From the NCBI RefSeq assembly GCF_047302285.1, contig NZ_CP154845.1, positions 4,340,001 through 4,404,000 on the forward strand: 64,000 nt of DNA, read 5' to 3'. Each line of letters starts with the position of its first letter. Within the stretch, counting starts at the first letter, position 1. This document shows, in pieces, positions 35,184-44,565 of this stretch. The DNA is from Robertmurraya sp047302285. Lineage in GTDB: Bacteria; Bacillota; Bacilli; Bacillales; Cytobacillaceae. Under the pieces are notes generated by a model. The model worked only from the letters and a program-made list of their open reading frames with translations. It ran no database searches and was not told where the DNA came from. Position numbers and translations under genes: made by a program.

Positions 35184-36989
35184 TCATCCTTTCTGAGTAG
35201 TTGGTATTAAACTAGAAGCCTTCTCTCGATAACCAATCGGCACTGAAAAATAAAAAATACTTCCCTCGTTTTGAACACTCTCAAACCAAAATTCTCCTCC
35301 ATTGATTTGCACAAAATCTCTACACAGTGTCAGTCCAATTCCAATCCCCCGCTCTCCTGCTGTTCCTGTTGAGGAAATCGGATACACATGATCCTGGAGC
35401 AGCGATTTCGCTTGTTCTGGAGGTATTCCTTTCCCTGTATCTTTAATGGAGATGATGATTTTTTCATCCACTTCTTTCGCATTTAAAAAAATGCTGCCAT
35501 GATTGTCCGTGAATTTAAGCGCATTGCTCAGGAGGTTTCGTATAATGAGTTCCAGCATTTCTTTATCTGCATAAACGGAAGTTTCTTGCGAAATATTAGA
35601 AATCACTTTGATGTTCTTAAGCTCAATTTTGGGCTGCAGCAATCCAATGGTTCGTTCGATCGTCCGTGACAAATTCCATACGACAGGGTTGAAAACCATC
35701 CCCCCCTTTTGACTTCTAAACCAATCAAGCAAATTTTCAACAAGTGAAAACGTACTTTGAATTTGTTTATCCATCTCAACAACAACTTCATCCTGATTTT
35801 CGCCCAACCGTTTTAAATCTTCTTTTAATATCTCCATTAAATTAATGAGAATCGAAAGAGGATCCCGAATATCATGAGCAACAACGGTAAACATCTTATC
35901 CTTGAAGGCATTTAATTCTCTCAATTGTTGTGAATGTTTAAGAAGTTTCTCTTCAGCATGAACTTCCTCTGTAATATCATTTAACAAGAGCATTTTTCCG
36001 ACAGGGTTTTCTCTTTTATCTCGAATATGGGAGGAGTATGCTTGAAAATACTTTGAAGCAAAATCGTCTTCTAGCTTTACTTTTCTCTGAATGGAACCTT
36101 TTTCGGTTAACAATTCAACAAGGATTGGTTGGGAATAAAAGATCTCCTGGATCGGCTGTCCGATTACTCTCTTATTTCCTAATTCATTGAATATTTTTTT
36201 CGCAGACCGATTAAAAGATGTCATTTGAAAATCGGGATCAACAACGATAACCGCTTCCTTCATAGATTCAAACACTTTTTCATATGCATGGGGAAGCAAT
36301 TTGAACATATCGTACTGATGAATCCCCCACATGAAAAACACTCCAGAGAAGAGAAATCCGATCGGAGCAATATCAATTGGTGTATCAATGAGGTTAAGCA
36401 AATAGATAAGGGTAATTCCGTAAGGCCCACATGAACCAATGAAAAGTAAGAGGACTTGCTTCTTCATATGACTCCCTGTTTTTTTATACATGCGAATTAG
36501 CATGCCCATTCCAATGAAAACAAGAAGGTAATTAAAGACCGAATGGAGAATATAGAAAGGCCCAGGTACGGCTGATAGCAGTGGGAACCCTTCTGATTCA
36601 TCGATGACCATCGTCCGATAAAATAAATAGTGCCAGTCGTTTGTATAATGACTTACAAAGGTGAGGGTGGGCACAATTGCTAGAAACAATATGAGCCACT
36701 TACGAAGGAATACTCTACTGTTGGTGTAAAAAGCGATGGCATAAAACCATAAAAGGGTTCCAAAGGAGATGCCGATATATTCAATCTTAAGCCAGAACTT
36801 TATCTGTTCCATATTGGTACTAATGATTTCAAAAGCATATCCAAATGTATAAAGAGTACTTGCGGACATCCCTAAGAAAAAAAAATAGGCTACCGGAATT
36901 TCTCTTTTTCTCCATGCCAGCACAGCGATATAGGCAAGACAACAACTGATTGCAATTAGCCCTACAAAAACAAAATAATTATATCCCAC
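35184..36989 (-). CDS. Sensor histidine kinase with 7TM sensor and PAS domain
   Basis: A 601-residue kinase. Seven membrane helices (~5-225) form an N-terminal 7TM histidine-kinase sensor, followed by PAS (~238-340), HisKA with His372 in VAHDIRDPLS, and HATPase with N box NLLSNALKFTDN, G1 DTGKGIPPE and G2 GIGIGLTL. The family and full length are clear. The HisKA type is more often paired with OmpR regulators, yet its partner is LuxR-type. The signal is unknown. Confidence 0.92.
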   Translation of the reverse strand: MGYNYFVFVGLIAISCCLAYIAVLAWRKREIPVAYFFFLGMSASTLYTFGYAFEIISTNMEQIKFWLKIEYIGISFGTLLWFYAIAFYTNSRVFLRKWLILFLAIVPTLTFVSHYTNDWHYLFYRTMVIDESEGFPLLSAVPGPFYILHSVFNYLLVFIGMGMLIRMYKKTGSHMKKQVLLLFIGSCGPYGITLIYLLNLIDTPIDIAPIGFLFSGVFFMWGIHQYDMFKLLPHAYEKVFESMKEAVIVVDPDFQMTSFNRSAKKIFNELGNKRVIGQPIQEIFYSQPILVELLTEKGSIQRKVKLEDDFASKYFQAYSSHIRDKRENPVGKMLLLNDITEEVHAEEKLLKHSQQLRELNAFKDKMFTVVAHDIRDPLSILINLMEILKEDLKRLGENQDEVVVEMDKQIQSTFSLVENLLDWFRSQKGGMVFNPVVWNLSRTIERTIGLLQPKIELKNIKVISNISQETSVYADKEMLELIIRNLLSNALKFTDNHGSIFLNAKEVDEKIIISIKDTGKGIPPEQAKSLLQDHVYPISSTGTAGERGIGIGLTLCRDFVQINGGEFWFESVQNEGSIFYFSVPIGYREKASSLIPTTQKG

Positions 36990-37126
36990 TTGTCGCTCAC
37001 CCCCGAACTTTGTCGATTTTAATCATATAGACTATGATAACATTAATTTCCCCTTTCCTATAATCACTAAGTTGTTTTTTCTTTGTGATATAGTAGGTTT
37101 GAATGAATGTCAGTAGAGGTGATAGA

Positions 37127-37603
37127 ATGACTCATTTTATCGAGTTAGAAAACGAGGAAATTTTATACTATGTTTATAATTTAAATTGGCTTTTACCAAA
37201 GGAAAATCAAGAGACAGCCATTGAAATATTATTAAAAATTGACCCAAATAAAGCGGACATGATTCTCCCGAAATATGGCAAGGAGTGCTGGGAAAACGGA
37301 GTATATGTGTTGAAAAAAATGGGCTACCCACAAAATAAAAAGGCTCTTCCTAACTTGGCAAAATTACTCCAAGATTGGAATTGGCCTGGTGCCTTTGAGG
37401 CTATCGAATTATTTCGTGAACTTGGGAAAGAAATTGCCCTTCCCTTTATAGAAAAAGAATGTACAGAAGCCATGCAGCAAAACGACCTCGATTGGTTGGA
37501 ACATCTCTACTTTGCTTGTGAAGGCCTGAATTATTGTGAAGAAGACTTTTCTAATAAGGAAGTTTTTACTTTTATGAAAGAGAGTGCGGAATCTTTAACA
37601 TAA
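37127..37603 (+). CDS. DUF5071-domain protein
   Basis: Start chosen at ATG 37127, preceded by GAGGTG; an upstream in-frame ATG has no binding site. The 158-residue protein has DUF5071 features: VLKKMGYPQNKKALPNL, then LLQDWNWPGAFEAIELFRELG, in a HEAT-like helical layout. The family is found scattered in Firmicutes, often near toxin-immunity genes, but no role is established here. It appears to be a single gene. Confidence 0.75.
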   Translation: MTHFIELENEEILYYVYNLNWLLPKENQETAIEILLKIDPNKADMILPKYGKECWENGVYVLKKMGYPQNKKALPNLAKLLQDWNWPGAFEAIELFRELGKEIALPFIEKECTEAMQQNDLDWLEHLYFACEGLNYCEEDFSNKEVFTFMKESAESLT

Positions 37604-37759
37604 ATGACTAGCTTTTAAAGATTTATATTATATATCCAATTGATAATAAGACTTAATAGATGAATAATTGACACAATTATTAAATTGTGTATAATTTTAC
37701 CATATAAGTCAACGATTTATATTAATCTAACATATTCTATTATCTTTGGAGGGACAAGT

Positions 37760-38473
37760 ATGGTAGCAATGGCCATTATCGGTTTTTTACTTTTCATATT
37801 TTCATTACTTTACCTGCTGTTTCATTTTATTCGCAAAATCAGAAATAGAGAGACCTCATTATCCAAAAGAATATTTTTACCATCTCTAATTGTTGGGCTC
37901 TTAATGCTTATAATTGGTGGAACTAATATGGATACCGGACTCCAAGATCAATTAACTGAAGCTCAGCAAACTAACGAAGATCTCATGTCGGAAAACAAAA
38001 AGCTGCAAGATGAATTGAAGGAATATCAGACAAATATTAAAACCTTAACTTCAGAAAAAGAAAAGTTAGACAAGGAATTCAAAGAACTCTCGTCCAAAGT
38101 TGAGGATGCAGAAACAGCCAAATTGGAAAATGAGAGCCTTAATCAGAAAATAGCGGAACTTGAAGAGAAAAATAAATCTTTAGAAGATGAAATTACTACT
38201 TTAAATAATCAAGTTGCAAGCAATACTACTTCACAATCATCAAACAGTATTACAACAACTAACAAAACGGCTTCGAGTAATACTTCTACTAGTAATTCAA
38301 ATTCTGGCAGTGAGAGTTCTAGTCAAAAAACAGCATCCACAGTTAATACCCCTGAGAATTTTGCTAATTGTACTGAATTAAGAAAAGTTTACCCTAACGG
38401 GGTTGCTTCCAATCACCCAGCCTACCAATCAAAAATGGATCGGGATAAGGACAATTGGGCTTGTGAGAGATAA
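37760..38473 (+). CDS. Membrane-anchored coiled-coil protein with Excalibur domain
   Basis: Start at ATG 37760 (GGAGGG upstream). Of 237 residues, two helices at the N-terminus (~4-22 and ~40-58) anchor the protein. A long coiled coil follows (~65-150), then a Ser/Thr/Asn-rich linker and the C-terminal Excalibur calcium-binding domain ending in DRDKDNWACE (DxDxDGxxCE type). Such domains are extracellular, so the coiled coil and domain are probably outside. The linked cysteines (NCTELR...WACE) can form a disulphide. The function is unknown; a cell-wall role is likely. Confidence 0.8.
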   Translation: MVAMAIIGFLLFIFSLLYLLFHFIRKIRNRETSLSKRIFLPSLIVGLLMLIIGGTNMDTGLQDQLTEAQQTNEDLMSENKKLQDELKEYQTNIKTLTSEKEKLDKEFKELSSKVEDAETAKLENESLNQKIAELEEKNKSLEDEITTLNNQVASNTTSQSSNSITTTNKTASSNTSTSNSNSGSESSSQKTASTVNTPENFANCTELRKVYPNGVASNHPAYQSKMDRDKDNWACER

Positions 38474-38507
38474 CTAGAGTTCTTAATTCGATTAGAATAT
38501 CCAATCA

Positions 38508-38546
38508 AAAAAACTTTAGCCCTCAAAAAAGGGCTAAAGTTTTTTA
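38508..38546. terminator. Bidirectional terminator before uxuB
   Basis: Perfect stem AAAAAACTTTAGCCCT / AGGGCTAAAGTTTTTT with a short A-rich loop between converging genes. Confidence 0.85.
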
Positions 38547-40157
38547 CTATCCAATATATTTTTCTAAAGTAATACGGACAGCTCCAGGTCCTGCAAGCAT
38601 TTCATAGAACATAGCTTCAATTTTTTCTCCGACACCAATCTCGTATAAGTTAATCCCGAAAATGGATTCGTTAGACAATATCGATTTTACATTAGACGTT
38701 TGAGCACCAAGAGAAACTCCAGCTAAAGTTTCTTGAAGGTCCTCCAGTAGTGGATCTGGGCTAAGTGTAAACTCATTGCCTTTATCATCAACACCTAAGA
38801 GATAACGGCACCATGTTGCAATCGCCAACGGAATCGCAGTTAATTCAGCAGGGTTTAAATCTTCTCTCTTCGCATAAGCCTTCAAGGTTTCCCCGAATCG
38901 AATCCCTACTTTTTGTGAGGTGTCTGTTGCAATTCGTTGAGGTGTATCTGGAATATATGGATTTACGAATCGTTCGTTTAGTACCTCATCTAAGAAAGCC
39001 TTTGGACTAATAATGCCTGGGTCTACTACTACTTTTAATCCCTCTGTGTAGCCAATCGTTTCAACGAACTTCTTTAATGTAGCATCTTTCATTTCATCCG
39101 CAATTAACGTGTACCCTAGTAAACAACCAGAAACAGCAAGTGCTGTATGCAATGGATTTAAGCAAGTCGTTACCTTCATTGTTTCGATGCTATTAACTGT
39201 TTCTCTATCTGTAAAAATAATTCCTGCATTTTCTAAGGCAGGTCTTCCATTTGTAAACTTGTCTTCGATCACAAGATACTCACTGACTTCAGCATTAACG
39301 AATGGTGCTGTGTACGTATTCTTGCTAGTCACTATGACATCCATATCTTCAATTCCCTGAGTTAACAGAGCATCCTTAACTATCTCAGATGGTCGAGGTG
39401 TGATTTTATCAATCATTGATACTGGGAATGTAATTTTACTCTCATCCAATAGATAGGAAACAAAACCTTCCTCGACAAAGCCTCTTTTTTGCCATTCTTT
39501 CGCCATCGTTACCACACTGTGCTTTAACTTATCCCCGTTATGGGCACAGTTATCCATACTGACAAATGTCATCGGATATTGACCTTTCAAATAGCGACGA
39601 TGAGCGAGAGACGTAACAATACTCATCGCATGGAGTGGTTGTTCCAATCCATTTTCGATATCTTTTTCAACTACTCCCAAGTATTGACCAGCAGGATTCG
39701 TTAGGGCGTAGCCTTTTTCAGTAATCGTAAAGCTTGCCATTTGCAGGCTAGGATTTTCAAAAATAGCAACAAGACGATTAATATCTTCAGGGCGGCTATT
39801 ATCTGCCGTAATCCCCTCTACAATACTATTGATGACCGTTTTTTCAAACTCACCATTTGATTTCATCGTCACAAGTAAAGTTAAGTTATCATAAGGTTTA
39901 TATGCCTTGTCAATCATTTCAAAATCGAATGTTTCTGCTGCGATAATTCCCGTATCCGCTAACTTTTCGTTAAGCAACTTTTGATGTGCATTGGCGATAA
40001 AACCTCGAAATATATTCCCAGCACCAAAGTGAACCCATTCTGGCTTTTCCTGTGTATTTTGGGCAATTTGCTCGAAATCAAATTCAGGTAATTTAACATC
40101 TGCTTTATTCCAAGCATCAGCTTCAGTCGTGATACTGTTTCTTGTTAAACGTAACAT
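38547..40157 (-). CDS. uxuB: Fructuronate reductase (mannitol dehydrogenase family)
   Basis: A 536-residue NAD-dependent dehydrogenase that reduces D-fructuronate to D-mannonate. Features are EWVHFGAGNIFRGF (Rossmann start), YLVIEDKF, and the active-site segment MKVTTCLNPLHTAL with Lys and Asn. It is the last gene of the uronate operon and starts two bases after the mannonate dehydratase stop. With uxaC, uxuA, kdgK and eda it completes the glucuronate route. Confidence 0.88.
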   Translation of the reverse strand: MLRLTRNSITTEADAWNKADVKLPEFDFEQIAQNTQEKPEWVHFGAGNIFRGFIANAHQKLLNEKLADTGIIAAETFDFEMIDKAYKPYDNLTLLVTMKSNGEFEKTVINSIVEGITADNSRPEDINRLVAIFENPSLQMASFTITEKGYALTNPAGQYLGVVEKDIENGLEQPLHAMSIVTSLAHRRYLKGQYPMTFVSMDNCAHNGDKLKHSVVTMAKEWQKRGFVEEGFVSYLLDESKITFPVSMIDKITPRPSEIVKDALLTQGIEDMDVIVTSKNTYTAPFVNAEVSEYLVIEDKFTNGRPALENAGIIFTDRETVNSIETMKVTTCLNPLHTALAVSGCLLGYTLIADEMKDATLKKFVETIGYTEGLKVVVDPGIISPKAFLDEVLNERFVNPYIPDTPQRIATDTSQKVGIRFGETLKAYAKREDLNPAELTAIPLAIATWCRYLLGVDDKGNEFTLSPDPLLEDLQETLAGVSLGAQTSNVKSILSNESIFGINLYEIGVGEKIEAMFYEMLAGPGAVRITLEKYIG

Positions 40158-40159
40158 CT

Positions 40160-41236
40160 TTAATTTCCTGCCTTTCTCTTTTCAAGACTATCCCATACTC
40201 CCAACATGTACATAATTCCCAGCGCTCTATCAAACAAGCCATATCCAGGGCGAGAATTCTTTTCCTCTCCCCAAAGATGACGACCATGGTCAGGACGAAT
40301 CATTCCAGTAAAGCCATTATCATGATAAGCTTTAAGACATTCGTATACATCGACACTACCGTCTTGTCCACGATGAGATACTTCAATGAAATCTCCGTTT
40401 TCAAAAACTTTTACATTACGGATATGGGCAAAATGGATACGATCATGGAATTCGCGAATCATAGCTGGTAAATCATTAGCTGGATTAGAGCCTAATGAAC
40501 CTGTACAGAACGTTAAACCATTATAAGGACTATCAACTAGATTAAGAAATCTACGAATATAGTCTCTGTTGCGAATGATACGTGGTAACCCAAAAATAGG
40601 CCAAGCTGGATCATCAGGATGAATGGCCATTTTCACATCGTATTCTTCACAAACAGGAATCACTCTTTCAAGGAAGTATTTCAAGTTATCGAAAAGGATA
40701 TCATCCGTTACTCCTTCATAAGATTTAAATAAATCATCTAGCTTTTCCAAACGTTCAGGTTCCCATCCAGGCATCGTAAATTCGCCAGCACCTTCAAGAA
40801 TTCGATTAACCATTTCTTTTGGATCATCTGTAATGGCAGCTTTTTCATAAAACAATGCATTTGAACCGTCTGGAAGTTCCTTATATAATTCAGTTCTTGT
40901 CCAGTCGAATACTGGCATGAAATTATAGCAAATTACTTTTACACCTACTTTAGATAATTTCTTAATGGTATCGATATAAATATCAATATACTTATCTCGG
41001 CTTGGCAAACCAATTTTAATATCGTCGTGAACATTTACACTTTCAACAACTTCTGGGCTAAAACCCTTGCTACGAATTTGGTCAGCAACCTCTTGAATTC
41101 TTTCCATTTCCCATACTTCACCAGCAACTTTATCATGTAAAGACCAAACAATTCCTTTTACACCTGGTATTTGGCGAATATGATCAAGGGTAATTGAATC
41201 ATTGCCTTCACCGTACCATCTCCATGACATGTTCAT
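40160..41236 (-). CDS. uxuA: Mannonate dehydratase
   Basis: A 358-residue enzyme converting D-mannonate to 2-keto-3-deoxygluconate, metal dependent. It has the family N-terminus SWRWYGEGNDSI..QIPGVKGIVWSLHD, then MAIHPDDPAWPIFGLPRI, TFCTGSLGSN, and FAHIRNVK with metal ligands (His, Cys, His), and RPDHGR near the end. The length is normal for UxuA. Confidence 0.95.
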   Translation of the reverse strand: MNMSWRWYGEGNDSITLDHIRQIPGVKGIVWSLHDKVAGEVWEMERIQEVADQIRSKGFSPEVVESVNVHDDIKIGLPSRDKYIDIYIDTIKKLSKVGVKVICYNFMPVFDWTRTELYKELPDGSNALFYEKAAITDDPKEMVNRILEGAGEFTMPGWEPERLEKLDDLFKSYEGVTDDILFDNLKYFLERVIPVCEEYDVKMAIHPDDPAWPIFGLPRIIRNRDYIRRFLNLVDSPYNGLTFCTGSLGSNPANDLPAMIREFHDRIHFAHIRNVKVFENGDFIEVSHRGQDGSVDVYECLKAYHDNGFTGMIRPDHGRHLWGEEKNSRPGYGLFDRALGIMYMLGVWDSLEKRKAGN

Positions 41237-41323
41237 CTAAATCCACTCCTCAATGTATTAGCTATGTTTCATAATTAATTTTTCTTGAAAATTATATACA
41301 AAATTTATCAAAAAATAATTTTA

Positions 41324-41980
41324 TTAATTTTGGCTTTTTCTTGTTTGTTTCACTTTTTCAACGTACTGTCGAGCTAAATCAGTCACTTTTGTATAATCTC
41401 CATCAGCCTTCGCAGCATTAACTAAGTTGCCTCCAATACCAACAGCTACACAGCCATTGTCGATCCATTCTTGAATATTGTTAAGGCTAACTCCACCTGT
41501 TGGCATAATATTAATTTGTGGTAACGGCGCTTTTACAGCCTTTACAAAATCAGGACCAACTGCACTTCCTGGGAATAGCTTAATGACATCCACCCCGTAA
41601 GTTAATGCTTCTTGCATTTCCTTAATCGTGATACATCCAGGCATATACGGAATCGCATATAAATTACAGAGAAGAGCTACCTCTTTATTAAAGGCAGGAC
41701 TAACCACAAATTCTGATCCAGCCATAATTGCTAGTCTGGCTGTCGTTTCGTCCAATACAGTACCTGCTCCAACAACAACGGTTGGATCATTTTTATATTC
41801 AGCTACTAAACTCTTAATTACCGCATCAGCATCGGGCGTAGTATACGTAATCTCTACACAGGTAATGCCTCCTTCAATACAAGCTTTTGAAATAAGGATT
41901 GCTTCCTCAGAAGAATCGGCCCGTATCACTGCTACCACTGCATTATTAGAGATCTGCTGCAATGTATTGAGTTTTTTCAT
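41324..41980 (-). CDS. eda: KDPG/KHG aldolase
   Basis: A 218-residue class I aldolase that splits 2-keto-3-deoxy-6-phosphogluconate into pyruvate and glyceraldehyde 3-phosphate. EITYTTPDAD holds the catalytic Glu; the Schiff-base Lys is in GVDVIKLFPGS. It lies between kdgK and uxuA. Confidence 0.93.
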   Translation of the reverse strand: MKKLNTLQQISNNAVVAVIRADSSEEAILISKACIEGGITCVEITYTTPDADAVIKSLVAEYKNDPTVVVGAGTVLDETTARLAIMAGSEFVVSPAFNKEVALLCNLYAIPYMPGCITIKEMQEALTYGVDVIKLFPGSAVGPDFVKAVKAPLPQINIMPTGGVSLNNIQEWIDNGCVAVGIGGNLVNAAKADGDYTKVTDLARQYVEKVKQTRKSQN

Positions 41981-42057
41981 TTTTTATTCCTACCCTTCCT
42001 AGCATCATTAATCGTCTCATGTGATAAATTGAGCATTTGCTTTATTTACAAAAAATA

Positions 42058-43005
42058 TCAATCGGACGTTTGAATAAATTTTTCTAGCTTATCTCGAGAT
42101 GGCAAACCTTCATTATCACTTGATGACATAAGTTGAATTGCTCCAATGGCATTTCCTCGAATGACCGTATTTTCAATCGATAAGCCTTCTGCCAACCCAC
42201 TTACAATTCCGACCGCAAATCCATCTCCAGCTCCAACCGTATCTACAATCTCTTCTACTTTAAAGCCTTTAATGTATTTCCCCTCATATTCCTTCCCTTT
42301 AACATAAGCACCCTTCTCACCAAGCTTAATCACAACGAGTTTTGTGTTTCCTGTTAAATAGAAATCGGCAATCTCTTCTGGTTCAGTGTAACCAGTTAGA
42401 ATCTTTCCTTCTGAAATACCAGGGAGAACAACATCAGATTTTGCAGCTAATTCATTTATGCTCTTGACCATTTCTTCCTCACTGTTCCATAAATGCGGTC
42501 GAAGGTTTGGATCAAAAGTAATGTACGCTCCATTTTTTCTACCTTCCTCAGCGAAAAAATGGGACACAGCCTTTGTTTCAGGTGACAATGCCAAAAAGAC
42601 CCCGCTAAGATGAATGTAATCAAAGGTAGAGAAATTGATTTTCTCTATTTTTTCTACGTTGAGCTTCGTTGCAGCACTACTTTTTCGAAAGTTCGCTACA
42701 TGCGGATCACCAGTCAATACTTTTTCTTTGATTTGCAGTCCGGTTAAGTACTCATCACTTTGAAAAACAAAATGGCTATTGATGTTCTCTTTTTCAATAT
42801 ACTTTTTAATTGATTTTCCAAGGGGATCATCTCCCACTTGGGTTGCATAATATACATCATGTTCTAATCGAGCCAGTCCCACACTAACATTTAGTTCCGC
42901 TCCAGCAATGGATCTCGTAAACTTCTTAACATCCTCAAGCTCTCCAACTTCATCCGCGACAAATAAACCCATCGCCTCTCCTATTGTTAAAATCTTTTTT
43001 TTCAT
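42058..43005 (-). CDS. kdgK: 2-keto-3-deoxygluconate kinase (PfkB family)
   Basis: A 315-residue ribokinase-like kinase that phosphorylates KDG to KDPG. The N-terminal ITIGEAMGLFVADE and SIAGAELNVSVGLARL, and the C-terminal catalytic DTVGAGDGFAVG (anion hole and base Asp) are present. Position between uxaC and eda fixes the role. Confidence 0.92.
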   Translation of the reverse strand: MKKKILTIGEAMGLFVADEVGELEDVKKFTRSIAGAELNVSVGLARLEHDVYYATQVGDDPLGKSIKKYIEKENINSHFVFQSDEYLTGLQIKEKVLTGDPHVANFRKSSAATKLNVEKIEKINFSTFDYIHLSGVFLALSPETKAVSHFFAEEGRKNGAYITFDPNLRPHLWNSEEEMVKSINELAAKSDVVLPGISEGKILTGYTEPEEIADFYLTGNTKLVVIKLGEKGAYVKGKEYEGKYIKGFKVEEIVDTVGAGDGFAVGIVSGLAEGLSIENTVIRGNAIGAIQLMSSSDNEGLPSRDKLEKFIQTSD

Positions 43006-43063
43006 TACATATCTACCTCACGAATTAGTCGTAGTCTTACTATCGAAATTGATTGATTAATAA

Positions 43064-44473
43064 CTACCTCTCTACCTTAGTAGAAAAATATCTGTTTGCA
43101 TTATTAAAAGAGATATCCTGTATGATTTTACCGACAAATTCATAGTCACGAGGTAGCTCCTCTTCTTCAATCCAATTACCAAATAACTGACAGAGAATCC
43201 TTCTAAAATACTCATGTCTTGTATAGGATAGGAAACTCCGTGAATCTGTTAACATCCCAACAAACAGGCTTAAGAGACCAGCATTTGCTAGTGCTTTCAT
43301 CTGTTCAATCATGCCTTCTTTTTGGTCATTGTACCACCAGCCAGTTCCAAACTGGACTTTCCCCTTTATCTCACTTGATTGGTAATTCCCAATCGTACTA
43401 GCAATCAATTCATTATGCATAGGGTTCAATGTATAAACGATTGTTTTAGGCAAAGTGTTGTTAATTTCCAGGCTATCTAAAAATTGATTAAGGGGACGTG
43501 CAAGTTCAAAGTCATTAATAGAATCAAAACCAGCATCCGCTCCTAATAAATTGAACATTCTTGTGTTGTTATTTCGAATCGGTCCAATATGCAATTGCAT
43601 AGCCCAACCAAATTTATGGTATAGCTCACCTAAGAATCTCAACGTATACGTTTTATGTTTGTCTTCTTCTTCTTTCGTTATCGATTCACCATTTAGGGCT
43701 TTTGTAAAAATAACTTTTAATTCCTCTAATGTTGACTCACTATACGGTAAATACTCAAACCCGTGGTCAGAAATTCGACAGCCGTGTTCATGGAAGTATT
43801 GAACCCTGTTCTCTAGCGCCTTTAAAAAGTCGCCATAGCCGTTAATGTCCATATTTGCCGCTTGTCCCAAATGAGTCATATATTCTTTAAAGGTCGGCTT
43901 TCGAATATCAAGCCCTTTATCTGGACGGAAAGACGGAAGAACTTTCGTATCGATATCCTCATTTTCAGCAATTAGCTTATGATATTCCAATGTATCAACC
44001 GGATCGTCTGTAGTCCCAATAACCTTTACATTGCTTTTTTTTATCAAATTCCTCACCGAAAAATCTTCAGACTGAACAACTTGATTACAGTGCTCCCAAA
44101 TCTCTTCCCAATTTTCCTCTTTAACGGCATCAGTATAATTAAAATAACGACTTAACTCCAAATGAGCCCAATGATACAAAGGATTTCCCATCGTATAAGG
44201 AATCGTTTGTATCCACTTATGAAATTTCTCTTTGTCATCACTTTCGCCAGTTATATATTTTTCCTCAATACCAAATGCTCTCATCGCACGCCATTTATAA
44301 TGGTCCCCATTTAACCATACTTCCGTTATATTATTGAATCGTTTATCTTCGGCTATTTCCTTCGGACTTAAGTGACAATGATAATCGTAAATAGGCATTT
44401 GTTTCGCATAATCGTGATATAGTACTTTTGCGCTTTCTGTGTTTAATAGAAAATCATCCGTTAAAAACTTCAT
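43064..44473 (-). CDS. uxaC: Glucuronate isomerase
   Basis: A 469-residue isomerase that converts D-glucuronate to D-fructuronate (and galacturonate to tagaturonate). The metal site begins with YDYHCHLSPKEIAED. The full length is typical. Because uxaA and uxaB (altronate branch) are not in the operon while uxuA and uxuB are, D-glucuronate is the expected substrate. Confidence 0.93.
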   Translation of the reverse strand: MKFLTDDFLLNTESAKVLYHDYAKQMPIYDYHCHLSPKEIAEDKRFNNITEVWLNGDHYKWRAMRAFGIEEKYITGESDDKEKFHKWIQTIPYTMGNPLYHWAHLELSRYFNYTDAVKEENWEEIWEHCNQVVQSEDFSVRNLIKKSNVKVIGTTDDPVDTLEYHKLIAENEDIDTKVLPSFRPDKGLDIRKPTFKEYMTHLGQAANMDINGYGDFLKALENRVQYFHEHGCRISDHGFEYLPYSESTLEELKVIFTKALNGESITKEEEDKHKTYTLRFLGELYHKFGWAMQLHIGPIRNNNTRMFNLLGADAGFDSINDFELARPLNQFLDSLEINNTLPKTIVYTLNPMHNELIASTIGNYQSSEIKGKVQFGTGWWYNDQKEGMIEQMKALANAGLLSLFVGMLTDSRSFLSYTRHEYFRRILCQLFGNWIEEEELPRDYEFVGKIIQDISFNNANRYFSTKVER

Positions 44474-44528
44474 ATTAACCTCCGTTACTTTCGTATTTAA
44501 ATGGCCGCTTATCCAAAAAACGTTAATG

Positions 44529-44556
44529 CCTCAAGAGATTAAGCATCACTTGAGGC
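44529..44556 (-). terminator. Hairpin between the GH31 gene and uxaC
   Basis: GCCTCAAG / CTTGAGGC with a 12-base loop. No T run follows, so it is more likely an RNA-stability or partial-attenuation element than a full terminator. Confidence 0.4.
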
Positions 44557-44565
44557 TTGGATGAT

